A DNA stretch of 64,000 nt from Typhlomys cinereus (lineage: Eukaryota; Chordata; Mammalia; Rodentia; Platacanthomyidae). Below, piece by piece: positions 1 through 11,200 of this stretch (position 1 is the first letter of the stretch; every line of letters begins with the position of its first letter). Made by a program: the position numbers and the translations under genes. The notes under the pieces were generated by a model. The model was given only the letters and a program-made list of their open reading frames with translations. It made no database searches and was not told the DNA's origin. The stretch is taken from assembly GCA_023101885.1 (NCBI GenBank), contig JALPQD010000088.1, positions 2,515,501 to 2,579,500 on the forward strand. The letters are read 5' to 3'.

Positions 1-740
1 TGAGTAATGGATGCCGAGCTGAACAAACAAAGGTCCATTACACAGCCCAAAATATTTATGTAACGTTTCCCCTCATTATTCTTTCGGCTCAAGTGCTTTT
101 CGGCTGATTGCTCAGCCCCGTAGGAAACGCCATCCTGCCTACAAAGAATGCACAGCGTTTCTGCAATGGAGTATGCAGAATCTCTGCAAAGATGCTAATA
201 CAGCCTGACTTGTGCCCTTCATGGATCATGACCTCCCACTAACCACTGGATTGCTTACTGTTCTTCTTTCCAGGAGATGAATTTAGTGCTTGTCAATGTT
301 TACAAATACGTTACCTGAAAGTCTCACCTTCCTTAGAAGGCTTTTCTATCACGCAAGGGATTCTTCCAGTAAAAACGAAAGGACCTTAGCCACAGCTATA
401 AATACCTCCAGCTAGCTACACCAGCTTCTTTCTAGCTAGTCTCTTGGAATTCAAGACAGCATTTAAATGTGTCTGCAGTATATGAAAGAAGAAAAACAGG
501 AAGAAAGACTGTGGCCAAGAAACTGTGAGAGAAAACATGCATATACATAACCCAGTAGGAGGGAAGTGATTACCAGTCCTAGCCACAAAATAGCCACAAA
601 ACAAAAGAAAACAAAAATTTGTTTTTGGTCTATCTACTGTGAAGCCAGCATGACTGGTTCCTCTAATAAAATTAGTGAACTTATTAATGTCCTAATGACC
701 AGGCTAAAGACCATGGCATTGGGAGAACAAATAAGACTTG
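1..740. other. Unique noncoding DNA
   Basis: No recognised repeat or convincing coding frame is visible. The first 260 bases look non-repetitive and of mixed composition with a few CpGs, unlike the surrounding repeats, so a conserved noncoding element is possible; conservation cannot be judged from one sequence. Confidence 0.5.
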
Positions 741-741
741 G

Positions 742-806
742 ATATATATATATAGATATAGATATAGATATACACACACACATATATACATATATATATA
801 TATATA
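742..806. repeat. AT-rich microsatellite (TA, GATA, CA units)
   Basis: Short blocks of TA, GATA and CA dinucleotides follow each other. The compound structure is typical of a decaying microsatellite. The apparent reading frame through it (Ile/Asp/Thr/His repeats) is an artefact of the repeat. Confidence 0.85.
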
Positions 807-984
807 ATTATCCGTTAACCAAACCATAAGCATAACCTTTAAACCTTACTCAATATTTATAACTTTATTTTTTGTGGTGAGATGATATATGTAAAATGAC
901 ATTTGCTCTGTAACAATTGCTGTTTTTCTGGCTTTGATACAAGGAAAGGTGTAATTAATCTCTAGAGTACATATCAAAGTCTAC

Positions 985-1086
985 TCTTGCCAGGTGATCC
1001 CAATAGTTTGGAGGCTGAACAAGAGGACCATGAATTCAAGTCATCCTGAATTAGGCAATAAAAACATCCTGATTTAAAAAAAAAAG
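985..1086 (+). mobile_element. B1-like SINE fragment
   Basis: The order 'CCAGGTGATCCCAATAG..GAGGCTGAA' followed by 'TTCAAGTCATCCTG' and an A-run resembles the central and right part of a diverged 7SL-derived B1. It is short and old; a B4 right half is an alternative. Confidence 0.4.
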
Positions 1087-1660
1087 AACACAGAAAGTTA
1101 TTCTTCTCAATTTCTTCACTTCAAAAATGAACACTAATTGCACATCTACTACGTACTATTCTGAAAACAGGGCAAAGAAACCAAGACAGAGTCTTGAATC
1201 TTACATTCTGGGAGACATACACGAAAACCGAATGTAATTAAAGAAAAATGGTGATGAATGTTTTGAAGAACTTAATGCAGGGAAGAGTCAACTCTTCTGA
1301 CAGATAAAGAGAGATTCTCCAAAGAGGTAAAGGTAACATTTGGATAATAACATAAGTGATTTAAAAAAAAAAAAAAAACCTCTGTCTTTGGATGGAAGTG
1401 TTGAACTGCATCCCCCACTCCCATGGAGGGAAGAGCAAGATCAAAGGCTCTGAATCGGTAGTGAACTTACCATGTGCAAAGAAAAAGAAAAGAGACCATG
1501 TGAGAAATGCCTGCAGAGAGAACTGACAGTCTGCTAGGGGGCCAAAAAATTGGTTCGGGCCAGATCACATAGGGCTTAGTAAGTTTGGTTATAAGGATTA
1601 CATTTTATCTTAGTAAACTTCCATGAAAAGTCATGGAACTGTTTTAAGGAATTTAGTGAC
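1087..1660. other. Unique noncoding DNA
   Basis: No repeat or gene recognised, apart from a 16-A run near 1363-1378. Confidence 0.5.
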
Positions 1661-1845
1661 ACGGGCTGGTGAGATGTTTCACAGAATAAATAACTTGCTG
1701 CACAAGCCTCATGGCTTGAGTTTAATCCACAGAAACTACAAGATAGAGGGAAAGATCCATCTGGAAGTTGTCTCTGACCTCCACGTGTGTGTTTTCTCAC
1801 ACAACACACACACACACTGAAGTTTTAAAAAATAAAATGTTTTAA
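1661..1845 (+). mobile_element. B3-like tRNA-derived SINE
   Basis: The head 'GGGCTGGTGAGATG' is the degenerate pol III A-box end shared by B2/B3/B4 SINEs. It continues through 'CTTGCTGCACAAGCC', a B-box-like stretch, 'GTTGTCTCTGACCTCCAC' and a CA tail. The last motif is typical of B3-type SINEs. Confidence 0.65.
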
Positions 1846-1854
1846 AATTGTTTT

Positions 1855-2130
1855 CTATTTATTTAATTTATTTAGTGTGTGTCGTGTGTGTGTGTGTGTG
1901 AGTGTGTATGCCAGAGGGCACTGTGTATCCCTGCAAAGAACCAAGGATGTCTTCTGGAATCATCTTGGATTGCTTCTATCTCCTTTTTGCTTTTCTCTGG
2001 GATTTCCCAGATTTCGTCCATCAAGGCTGGAAATGCAGGCCGTTTATTTGCATGGGTCCTAGGATCTGAAGTCAGGACCTTCTACTTGTGAGGCAGAGTC
2101 TTAGCCCCTGAGCTATTTCTCCAGCCCAAC
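1855..2130 (-). mobile_element. Family A SINE (B2-like head, own body), minus strand
   Basis: Read on the minus strand it begins 'GTTGGGCTGGAGAAAT', passes 'CTCAGGGGCTAAGACTCTGCC' in shortened form, and ends in a CA/TAAATAAA tail, here seen as a (TG)n block near 1875-1905. The same body occurs at 4957-5222, 14578-14860 and 58675-58977 and truncated at 4356-4515. The characteristic middle is 'CTGGGAAATCCCAGAG..AAGCAAAA' followed by 'GAAGCAATCC'. Confidence 0.75.
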
Positions 2131-3035
2131 ATTTTTTTTATCATATCTGCTAAGTATGTTTCCTTTATACTCCTCCTTCTCCCTGCAGTCTATGTCACTC
2201 ATAAATTGTTTCGAAGGTATAAGATGCTGACTGTTATCTAACCAGTTCCAAGTACCATGAAACCATTTAGTTTAGTTTCTTTTCAGAATTTCTATCAACG
2301 AAACCTAAAGTCATTCACTTAAAACAAAAGAAATCTGTACAGCAAAATGAAGTCCACCGAGACTAGGATGACTAATATTCCAAATAATTTCAGGTGGGAT
2401 AGAAATACGCAAAGCACAAATTTTTCAGCATTGGGTTAGGAAGCACAGGGATAATGACACCAGAGGGAAGGGACCCAAACAAGCCGAACCTGTGATTGCT
2501 CCAGCTTGCTACCTCAGGAGTCTCTAGACTCTTAAATGAAGGAGCTGAATTTGGGAGTCGGGAGGTCAAGGTTGCAAGAATTCTCAAAACAAATTACCAA
2601 GGAGGAGAGGAAAACCGAAGAGAAAGAGAGCTCTTGAGAGCTGTAGAGTCTCCTTAAGACTTCAGCTAAGCACTTATTAATGCAAGTGTGGAAGAAAACT
2701 ACCCAAGCCAAGGGAAGACTCATTCAGACAGACAGGAGAGAACAGTCTCTAGTGTTCCTTCACTGGGGCCACAAATAGCTTGTGTTCTCCCCAGAAGCAT
2801 TAAAACAAATCCTATAGTACATCAACACCGAATGAAATATTAGAAGAGGTACTATTGAGGAATGAAGAAGGATTACCCATCGCCTACAGGCTGATGATAT
2901 GATTCCACCTTAAAAAGTCTAAAACCAAGTCCTAAAATAACCAGTTTCCATAGAACTTTGCTTCAAAATAAAGTAAAACAAAAAAGAATCAAATGAGAGA
3001 TTTATAAAGTATCTAAATAAAACAGAATGTTACAA
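2131..3035. other. Unique noncoding DNA
   Basis: About 0.9 kb with no repeat family I can name and no convincing coding frame. Confidence 0.45.
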
Positions 3036-3323
3036 TCTGGCTGGGAAGATGGCTTAGTAGGTAAAGTTTTTGCTTCATAAGATCGAGGGCCTGAGTTTCA
3101 ATCCCAGAACCTATGGAAAGTCAGATATACAGTGCACATCTGTAGTCCCAGGGCTCCTACAGGAAGATGGGAGACAGAGACAGGAGACAGTTATGGGACA
3201 GTTAGCCTGGTGGACACAGTAGCAAACCACAAAGAGACCCTTAAGTTGGAAGGCAAGGACCAACAGCAAAGGTTGTACTCTGACCTCTACTCAAATGTGA
3301 CACACACAAACAAACACATGCAT

Positions 3324-3371
<48 letters not shown>

Positions 3372-3410
3372 AATACACACACACACACACACCCCAATAC
3401 ACACAAATAA
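3036..3410 (+). mobile_element. B4-like SINE with long CA tail
   Basis: A tRNA-like head (GGCTGGGAAGATGGC..) is fused to a B1-like right half ('CACATCTGTAGTCCCAGGGCTCC', 'GAGACAGAGACAGG'), then 'CTCTGACCTCTAC' and a CA-rich tail from about 3300 to 3402. This tRNA plus 7SL composite order is that of rodent B4/RSINE elements. Confidence 0.7.
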
Positions 3411-3565
3411 AATCAGTGGGATATGTCAACATAGTACTTACAGAAAAATGTACAGTTTATCATTTAAAGTAGAACAAGATATCAAGCTAATAATCTTGAC
3501 TAGGCTTCCAATTGTTTATTTAATGAAAAATAAAGATCAACACAGAAAGCAACTTAATACAAAAC

Positions 3566-3860
3566 AATATTGAGATTCAACAAAACCAAAAGTTGGTTCT
3601 TTGAGTTGTTAAATAAAAGTGATAAACATCTGGTCGACCCAAGAGTATAGAAGAAGATAAAAACCAACAGATGCACAGATATTAAACACACAATAAGGAA
3701 ATATGATAAACCTAATTCCTACACTCTGGATAGTTAAGATGAAATAGATAAATTCCTAGAAAGATACAAATCACTAAAACTCATCCAAGAAACAAATAGA
3801 TACACTGCACAGTGTCATGCCCATAAAAGACACTGTATTTGTAGCTGTAAAACACCCCCA
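3566..3860 (+). mobile_element. Old LINE-1 ORF2 fragment
   Basis: The sequence resembles, with many changes, the ORF2 stretch at 9345-9560 of the young L1: 'AAAAGTTGGTTCTTTGA' matches the region coding Lys-Ser-Trp-Phe-Phe. Frames are broken. It is a dead fragment of an old L1 in sense orientation. Confidence 0.6.
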
Positions 3861-3891
3861 ACCCCTGTAAAAAGAAAAAACAAGCATACTA

Positions 3892-4215
3892 AGGGGATGG
3901 AGAGATAACTTCATGAATCTGTGCTGCTTTGGTAAGCGTGAGGACCCAGTACACACAGTGCAGGCATATCTGTGTATGCCTGTAACCCCACCACTGAAGA
4001 GTAGAGACAAGGTGACACCAAGAGCTCACGGATCACCAATTTAGCCAAAATCTAGCTTCACGCCCCGTGAGAGACCCTGTCTCAAAGGAAAAAGGCAGAG
4101 AACAATAAAAGACAATGGATGTCCACCTTCGGCCTCCACAAGTGTACCTGGATACACACGCCCACACACGCAGTCACACATATCCATATATCACATACAC
4201 AAAACACATACCCAA
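3892..4215 (+). mobile_element. B4-like SINE
   Basis: Head 'GGGGATGGAGAGATAAC', B1-like middle ('TGTATGCCTGTAACCCCACCACTG') and 'GTGAGAGACCCTGTCTCAAAG' then 'TCGGCCTCCACAAG' and a CA-rich tail. The order matches the other B4-like copies in the window. Confidence 0.7.
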
Positions 4216-4264
4216 AAGAAATTTAAGGTTTACATGTTTCACAGAGAAAAAAAATCTATGATAC

Positions 4265-4355
4265 TTTTTAAAAATATTTTTTATTTGTTTTGTGCATGAG
4301 ACCCATGGAACATGGGCGGAGTTCAGAGGACAACTTTTGGAAATTAGTTCTCTCC
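4265..4355 (-). mobile_element. Truncated B3-like SINE, minus strand
   Basis: 'GAGTTCAGAGGACAACTTTTGG' in shortened form followed by 'TTAGTTCTCTCC' is the reverse complement of the B3 right end. It is cut at about 4355, where a family A SINE begins in the same orientation, apparently inserted into it. Confidence 0.5.
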
Positions 4356-4366
4356 TTTTTTATTTA

Positions 4367-4420
<54 letters not shown>

Positions 4421-4515
4421 GAGGGCACTGTGTGTCCCTGTGGAGAACAGGGACATCCTGGATTTCTTCTATCGCCTTGTTTGGCTCTGGGATTTCGCAG
4501 GTTCTTCCCACTAGC
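4356..4515 (-). mobile_element. Truncated family A SINE with (GT)24 tract
   Basis: Minus-strand 3' part of the family A SINE: TTTATTTATTTA, then an uninterrupted (GT)24 at 4371-4418, then 'GAGGGCACTGTGTGTCCCTG' and the body up to 'GGGATTTCGCAGG'. The tRNA-like head is missing. The perfect GT run is likely length-polymorphic. Confidence 0.7.
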
Positions 4516-4948
4516 AACATTTTGTCCTATTTCTTACCATAAATATAAAACATTCCGTGTTCACCATTTAGTCTGATGTTAGTATGGGCTTTTCTTAGAT
4601 GCCCTTTAACAGGAATAGGCACTTTTATTGGAAAGATAAAGTTGTATTCTCTCAAATTATTTTTCTGAATCTGTTCAGATGATTATGGCCTTTGTTTATA
4701 ACTCTTCTATGGATAATTACATCAATTTTTAAATATTAAACTTGTCTTTCAATTCTGGGATAAGACTTTTGGTCATGATATAATTTCTATCTTCGATATT
4801 TTGGGATTTGATCTGCCAATACTTTGTATATATTCTTCCTTTTTCATGGGAGATATTGGTCTGGATAGAATGGAATAAACTAGGAAGTGCTCTTATCAAT
4901 TCAATTTTCTAGAAGAATTTTTGTACAATTGAAATATTTCTTAAAAAT
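4516..4948 (-). mobile_element. Old LINE-1 ORF2 fragment, minus strand
   Basis: Reads as a degraded reverse complement of old mammalian L1 ORF2 reverse-transcriptase sequence; 'TTTTTCTGAATCTGTTCAGATGA', 'GGGATAAGACTTTTGGTCATGA' (shortened) and 'GGAGATATTGGTC' follow each other as in ancient L1 copies. No open frame remains. Confidence 0.6.
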
Positions 4949-4956
4949 GTTTCATA

Positions 4957-5222
4957 GGGGCTGGAGAAATGGCTCAGAGGTTAAGACTGCCTTGCAAACA
5001 GAAAGGCCTGAGTCAGATCCCAGGTCCCATGTAAAAACAGGAGGCAGAAATGGTGGCAGCCTATACTTCCAGTTCTGGAAGTTAAGAGTTTGAGAAATCT
5101 GAGAGCAAAGCAAAAAGAGGTAGAAGCAATCCCGGATGATTCCACCCTATGGCCTCCACAAGAATATGCAATGTCTTCTGAACACATACACACAACAAAC
5201 ACACACATACACATATACAATA
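4957..5222 (+). mobile_element. Family A SINE
   Basis: Starts at GGGGCTGGAGAAATGGC, with an A-box-like 'TGGCTCAGAGG' and a B-box-like 'CTGAGTCAGATCCCAG', then the family A body and a CA-rich tail. About 265 bp including tail. Nearly the full family length. Confidence 0.8.
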
Positions 5223-5609
5223 TCCTTAGCCTAAGTGTACTCTGCACTTTATACAAGTTTCCAATTCATGGAGGAAGTCATGAAAAGATTATAGATTGAC
5301 CACAAAGGCATCCAGACTGTAAAGAAAAAAATAAAACTCTCTTTCTATGTAGATGTCATTCTTTCCACGGTAGAAAATATCATGACATTTACAAACAAGC
5401 TACTGTAATGAAGAGTAAAGTTGCAGCATAAAATATCTTTATTTGAACTGCATTTCTGCATTCTAGCTAATTAGAAAATAAAATTATTTGTAGTAGTATA
5501 AAGTAAAATGCTGAAAAATGTAATAGAAGGTATACTAAATAATGAGAAACTTCACTAAGCACCAAACTTAAGTACTTTTATATATATTGATTGGATGTCA
5601 GTCTTGCTA
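5223..5609. other. Unique noncoding DNA
   Basis: AT-rich sequence with no repeat or gene that I recognise. Confidence 0.45.
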
Positions 5610-5990
5610 AAACTGCAGGTCTCCCCAAATAGATGTATGTACTCAATATAATTCTATCAGTATCCCAGCATGTTCAAAGAATCTAGATACATAGTAACAT
5701 AGATACATAGTATAGATTTTAAGTGTGTTTTTTTCACACCAAAAAAGAAGGCAAGGTGATATATATATATGTATATATGTAACTTTAATTAGTTTGCTAG
5801 TGCACACATTAAAAATATCATGGAACACATGAAATGAGGCTTGACATAATTAGTCATAAGGGAAATTTGAACCATAGTGAGATATACCACCAGAAATTCA
5901 CCACTGATGGAAGACACCAAGACACTGATACAATGAAATGGTCTGTAGTCAGGGGAAGAGATGAGTTGAACAAAGTGCAATGCTACAGGT
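5610..5990 (+). mobile_element. Old LINE-1 fragment (ORF2 3' part)
   Basis: 'TCAATATAATTCTATCAGTATCCCA' in shortened form and later 'TTAGTCATAAGGGAAATTTGAA' with 'GTGAGATATACCA' resemble the ORF2 C-terminal segments at about 10735 and 11565-11605 of the young L1. It is heavily diverged and internally deleted. Confidence 0.5.
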
Positions 5991-6306
5991 AAAAAAGATT
6001 TAAGTTAGAAAGTCTGTGATTAAGTTTCTCACACCCCAATTCTTTTATTGCTCATAAGCGTACAGAAGCGACGATTAACTTCATATTTAAGCAAAAAATA
6101 AATAAAAATTTAAAAATAGTTTCTACATGATTAAAAATCATATTTAAGTTTTGAACAGTAGAACAGATGCAAACAAAAGAGAATTTTGTCGACAATTAGA
6201 AGTTAGACAGGGATACAGACAAATTGGTGTAAAGGCAAAGATAAGCAGTAGAAATAAGAGGCTCTTCTTCTCAGTCACAGACTGGAGGATTCTGGTTAAA
6301 GATGAG
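5991..6306. other. Unique noncoding DNA
   Basis: No recognised element. Confidence 0.4.
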
Positions 6307-6424
6307 TGTGCAAACCAGCATTGGTGCAGGTCTGTACTCCCATGAGCATAGCACTGCAGAAATAGGAGGATTACTAAGGGTTGGAGGCTGACCTGGCAAG
6401 ACTCAGTCTCAAAAAAAAAAAAAA
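6307..6424 (+). mobile_element. B1-like SINE (old monomer)
   Basis: 'GGTGCAGGTCTGTACTCCCA', 'GCACTGCAGAAATAGGAGG' and 'AGACTCAGTCTCAAAA' follow B1 order and end in a 14-A run. Confidence 0.6.
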
Positions 6425-6529
6425 GTCACCAGCACCTACCAGTAAGCGCAGCACTCTGAAGCCTGGTGTGAGAAGATCAAGAGAGTTTGAGGCCAGCCTG
6501 AGTGTTATTACAAGACCCTGCCTATAAAA

Positions 6530-6571
<42 letters not shown>

Positions 6572-6600
6572 TACACACACACAAAATAAAAATTTAAAAA
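6425..6600 (+). mobile_element. B1-like SINE with CA tail
   Basis: 'GCGCAGCACTCTGAAG', 'GAGTTTGAGGCCAGCCTGAG' and 'CAAGACCCTGCC' are B1 landmarks. A CA tract (6534-6582) follows. Two B1-like units thus lie in tandem just upstream of the L1 insertion. Confidence 0.65.
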
Positions 6601-6718
6601 TTATAAAAAGAAATTATTTCATCCTTGTGCTACATAGAAAGCATGCTTAACTGTCTTGCAGCTAAATAAATTTATATTCTATCAATGCGTGTGTCAACAA
6701 AGGAATAGTGACATTTGC

Positions 6719-6733
6719 AAAAAGAAAAATCTC
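6719..6733 (+). repeat. Candidate target-site duplication of L1 copy 1 (left)
   Basis: The 15-base sequence AAAAAGAAAAATCTC directly precedes the L1 5' end and recurs exactly at 13303-13317. It begins with an A-run preceded by TTGC, compatible with L1 endonuclease cleavage. Because it is A-rich, chance is a real alternative. Confidence 0.45.
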
Positions 6734-7151
6734 CTTTTTTTCACCCCACCCCGCTCCGCTGGTCGGGACACGCACAGGGTCCAGCCGGGCCTCACCCCGC
6801 GCCCTAGGCAAGTCCCCGTTCAGGCCCCGCCCACCAGGACCCCAGGTCAGCCCACAGGGACCCGGCTCCGACTCCCACCATCCAGCCGGAGCCACGCGCG
6901 GGGGCCGAGGGACGAGGAGGACCTCCCCCTGCGCCCAGGCCCCGTCCCAGCTGCCCTCGGGTTAAATAGCTCCACGCCAATGCGCCCATCCTCCCTTTTC
7001 ACCCAACCCCGCTCCGCCGGTCAGGACTCGCACTTGCGGTCCAGACGGGCCTCACCCCGCGCCCTAGGTAAGTCCCCGTTCGGGCCCCGCCCACCAGTAC
7101 CCCAGGCCAAATAATTCAGTTTAGTGAAATTGAGAGATCTTAAGAGTTAAA
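6734..7151 (+). promoter_or_regulatory. L1 5' UTR with tandem GC-rich monomers
   Basis: A GC- and CpG-rich block stands out from the AT-rich surroundings. Two monomers start at 6742 and 7000, both with CACCC then ACCCCGCTCCGC, giving a 258-bp period. The first is complete and the second stops after about 110 bp, where a unique ORF1 leader (from about 7111) follows. By analogy with murine L1, monomers of this kind act as the internal pol II promoter. The frames that cross this block are composition artefacts. Confidence 0.8.
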
Positions 7152-8210
7152 ATGACAATGCCAAAGTCAAAGTGCAAATCCATGAGAAGCAACACTCAAG
7201 TAAACAAATTTCCCACTGAAGAAATTAATCCCATGTTAGACTCCAACAAGAACAAACCCGTGGAAAAAGGCCAAGAAAGCCTCACCCAGGATAAGGTCTT
7301 CAAAATATGATCATTACCATGTTCAATACTATGAAAGAGGAAATCCGGGAGGAATTACATAATCGAATCAATCACTTTGAAGAGGAACACAACAGACATC
7401 TGGAGGAGTTGAGAAAAACAGTGCAAGAAACAAAAAGTGGCATAGAGCAGTTAAAACAAACTCAAGCAGAGTTTAAAACTGAGCTAAAAGACAAGTTATC
7501 TTCAACCCAGAACGCCACAGAGAGTCTTATCAACAGAAGTAATGAAGCAGAAAACAGAATTTCAGACCTTGAAGACAAAGTGGGAGTACTAACCAGCTCA
7601 ATGGAAGAGGTTGTTAAAGCCAAAAAGATACGCGAGAGAAATATCCAAGAGATATGGGACACCCTGAAGAAGCCTAACATGCGTATTCATGGAATACCAG
7701 AGCAAGAATCTCAAAATACCACCCCTGAGGAAATTTTTCAAACGATCATCAAGGAAAACTTTCCTCATCTAAAAAAAGAGAGGCCCATTCATATACAAGA
7801 GGCATTCCGCACCCCAAACAGATACGACCAAAATAGAAGCACACCTCGGCAAATAATAGTTAAAACACTCCACATTCAAGATAAAGAACTGGTGCTGAGA
7901 GCTTCAAGGGAGAAAAAAACAAGTCACTTTTAAAGGTAAACCTATTAAAATAATAAATGACTTCTCAGTTGAAACAAGAAGAGCTTGGAGAGACATACTT
8001 CAAGTATTGAATGAGCAAAAATGTCAACCCAGGGTGATTTACCCTACAAAACTATCAGTCATGATCGAGGGAGAAAGAAAAATTTTCCAGCACAAAGACA
8101 ACTTTAAGGGATACATGGCCACCAAACCAGGCCTTCAAAAAATGCTAGAAATGATACTCAAGCGTGAAGAAAAAAACAGGCATATCCAGGAGAACAGAAG
8201 GCAAATATAA
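7152..8210 (+). pseudogene. LINE-1 ORF1 (RNA-binding protein), two frame breaks
   Basis: In the family, ORF1p is a trimeric RNA-binding chaperone that coats L1 RNA. The first candidate start is the ATG at 7152 (a second, in frame, at 7158); this frame ends at a TGA at 7308-7310. A different frame, open from the ATG at 7307 to 7933, carries the charged coiled-coil region (to about 7610) and an RRM-like part with KKPNMRIHGIPE and EAFRTPNRYDQ. It breaks at an A7 run (7913-7919), probably one A too many, and the C-terminal domain continues in a third frame (8007-8210; QPRVIYPTKLS). Relative to copy 2, nine bases are missing near 7974, in frame. I infer that it encodes no full-length ORF1p. Confidence 0.85.
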
Positions 8211-8260
8211 CACCATTAAAAGCGAAGCAATATACTTATAAAAGCTACTAAACATAATAA

Positions 8261-11200
8261 ATGTCTGGAATTAACAATAGTTTCTCCATTATAACACTAA
8301 ATGTTAATGGACTTAATTCACTGATCAAGAGACACAGATTACAAACTTGGATTAAAAATCACAATCCATCAATCTGTTGCCTGCAGGAAACCCATCTCAC
8401 CACAAAAGATAGGCACGCTCTAAAAATAAAAGGTTGGTCAACAATTCTACAAGCAAATGGAAGCAGAAAACAGGCAGGGGTAGCCATTATGTTATCAGAC
8501 AAAGTGGATTTCAAACCAAAAAAAATTATAAGAGACACGGATGGATACTACATTTTAGTCACAGGTACAATTCACCAGGAAGATTTCACAATACTGAACA
8601 TATATGCACCCAATACGGGCCCCTCCACATTCATTAAGAAAACCCTATAGCGTCTAAAGCAAGAAATCAACCCCCAAACGATAATTCTTGGGGACTTCAA
8701 CACCGCCCTCTCTACATGGGATAGATCAACAGGTCAAAAGCTTAACAGAGACACTTTGGAACTTAATCAAACCCTGAAAGAAATGGACCTTACAGATCTC
8801 TATCGAACTTTTCACCCACGCACCAAAGAATATACATTTTTCTCAGCAGCACACGGAACTTTCTCCAAAATAGATCACATATTGGGCCACAAAATGAATC
8901 TACACATATACAAGAAAGTTGAAATTCTAACCTGTGCCCTATCAGACCACCACGGCCTAAAGCTGGACATCCACAACACATCAAACAAGAGAAAATACAC
9001 TAACTCCTGAAAATACATTAACACTATGATGCTGAATGAGAACTGGATTCAGGAAGAAATTAAAAAGGAAATTCAAGATTTCCTGAAAGTGAATGATAAC
9101 GAAAATACAACTTACCAAAATCTCTGGGACACAATGAAAGCTGTTCTAAGAGGTAAGTTCATAGCTCTTAATGCCCACGTCAAAAAAATGGAAACATCAG
9201 AAATAAACAACTTAACAATGCAGCTTAAAGCTTTAGAGAAACTAGAGCAATCTCATCCCAAAAGCAGTAGAAGAGAAGAGATTAGCAAAATAAGGGGAGA
9301 AATATCTGAAATCGAGACTAAGAAAATGATAGAAAAAATCAACCAATCAAAAAGCTGGTTCTTTGAAAAAATCAACAAGATTGATATACCCCTAGCCAAA
9401 TTAATGAAAAGCAAGAGAGGGAAAACACAAATTAACAAAATTAGAAATGAACATGGAGTTATCACTACTGATACCCAAGAAATCCAGAGAATTATAACAT
9501 CATATTTCAAAAACTTATACTCTGTGAAGTTTGACAACACAAAAGAGATGGATGAATTTCTAAGTAAACACAACTTACCTAAATTGAATCAGGAAGTTGT
9601 GAATTATTTAAATAGTCCTATAACATATAAGGAAATTGAGGAAGTAATCTCGAATCTTCCCACCAAAAAATGTCCTGGACCAGATGGATTCAGCACAGAG
9701 TTCTACCAGACATTTAAGGAGTTAATAACACCAATACTCCTTAAACTGTTCCATCAAATAGCAAAGGAAGGAACACTACCAAATTCCTTCTATGAAGCTA
9801 ATATCGTTTTAATCCCAAAACCTAATAAAGATTCACTTAAAAAAGAAAACTATAGGCCGATCTCCCTGATGAACACAGACGCAAAGATTCTCAACAAAGT
9901 CTTAGCAAATCGGATTCAAAAACATATTAAAAAGATCATTCATGGGGACCAAGTAGGCTTCATCCCTGGCACACAAGGTTGGTTCAACATACGCAAATCA
10001 ATAAATGTAATTCATCATGTAAACCAGTCCAAAGTCCAAGACCACATGATACTCTCGATAGATGCAGAAAAAGCTTTTGACAAGATCCAACAGCCTTTTA
10101 TGATCAAAACGCTAGAGACAGTGGGAATGGAAGGAACCTTAATCAATATAATAAAAGCTATATACAACAAGCCCACAGCAAGGATTATGCTCAATGGGGA
10201 ACAATTGGAATCATTCCCACTTCGATCAGGAACTAGACAAGGCTGTCCACTCTCACCACTTCTATTCAATATTGTACTTGAAGTCTTAGCTGAAGCCATA
10301 AGACAAGAAAGGGACATAAGAGGGATTCAAATCAGCAAGGAAGAAGTCAAGCTATCCCTATTTGCAGATGACATGATCTTATACCTGAGGGATCCCAAAA
10401 ACTCCACCAGGAAACTCCTGGAACTAATTGAGAAGTTCAGCAGGGTGGCAGGATACAAAATAAATGTGCAAAAATCAGAGGCCTTCCTATATGCCCAGAA
10501 TGAAAGAAGTGAAAAAGCCTTGAGAGAAACAATCCCATTTACTATAGCCCCTAAAAAAATGAAATACCTTGGTATAAATCTAACTAAGGAGGTAAAAGAC
10601 CTTTACAATGAAAACTTTAAAACCCTAAAGAAAGAAATTGCAGAAGACACCAGAAGGTGGAAAGACCTCCCATGTTCCTGGATTGGCAGAATCAACATTG
10701 TAAAAATGACCATCCTACCAAAGGCAATATACAGATTCAATGCTATACCAATCAAAATCCCAAAGCAATTCTTCAAAGAAGTTGACCAAACAATCTCAAA
10801 GTTCATATGGAGGCACAAAAGACCCAGGATAGCAAAAACAATCCTGAGTAACAAAAACACAGCTGGAGGTATTACCATACCAAACCTAAGTCTATACTAC
10901 AAATCCATAATTATAAAGACAGCCTGGTACTGGCTCCAAAATAGACACACAGATCAATGGATAAGGATTGAAGACCCAGATATAAGCCCACAAAGTTACA
11001 GCCATTTGGTCTTTGACAAAGGGGCCCAAAGAATCCAATGGAAAAAGAACAGCATCTTCAACAAATGGTGCTGGCAAAACTGGATCTCCACATGCAGAAG
11101 ATTAAAGCTGGACCCGTACTTGTCACCATGTACAAGACTTAATTCCAAATGGATCAAGGACCTTGATATCAGGCCAGAGACTTTAAAAACCATAGTTGAA

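Noticed and set aside
3301..3402. His/Thr-rich and Cys/Val-rich frames
   Set aside because: Translations of CA/TG dinucleotide runs; the same artefact recurs at every microsatellite in the window.
4957..5030. Possible tRNA gene suggested by A-box and B-box-like motifs
   Set aside because: This is the tRNA-derived head of a SINE; no cloverleaf can be folded convincingly. The same holds for the other SINE heads.
6656..7114. 152-codon Pro/Arg-rich frame
   Set aside because: It lies across the GC-rich L1 monomers; the high GC removes stop codons. The other frames and the opposite strand are also open here, which is what composition alone gives.
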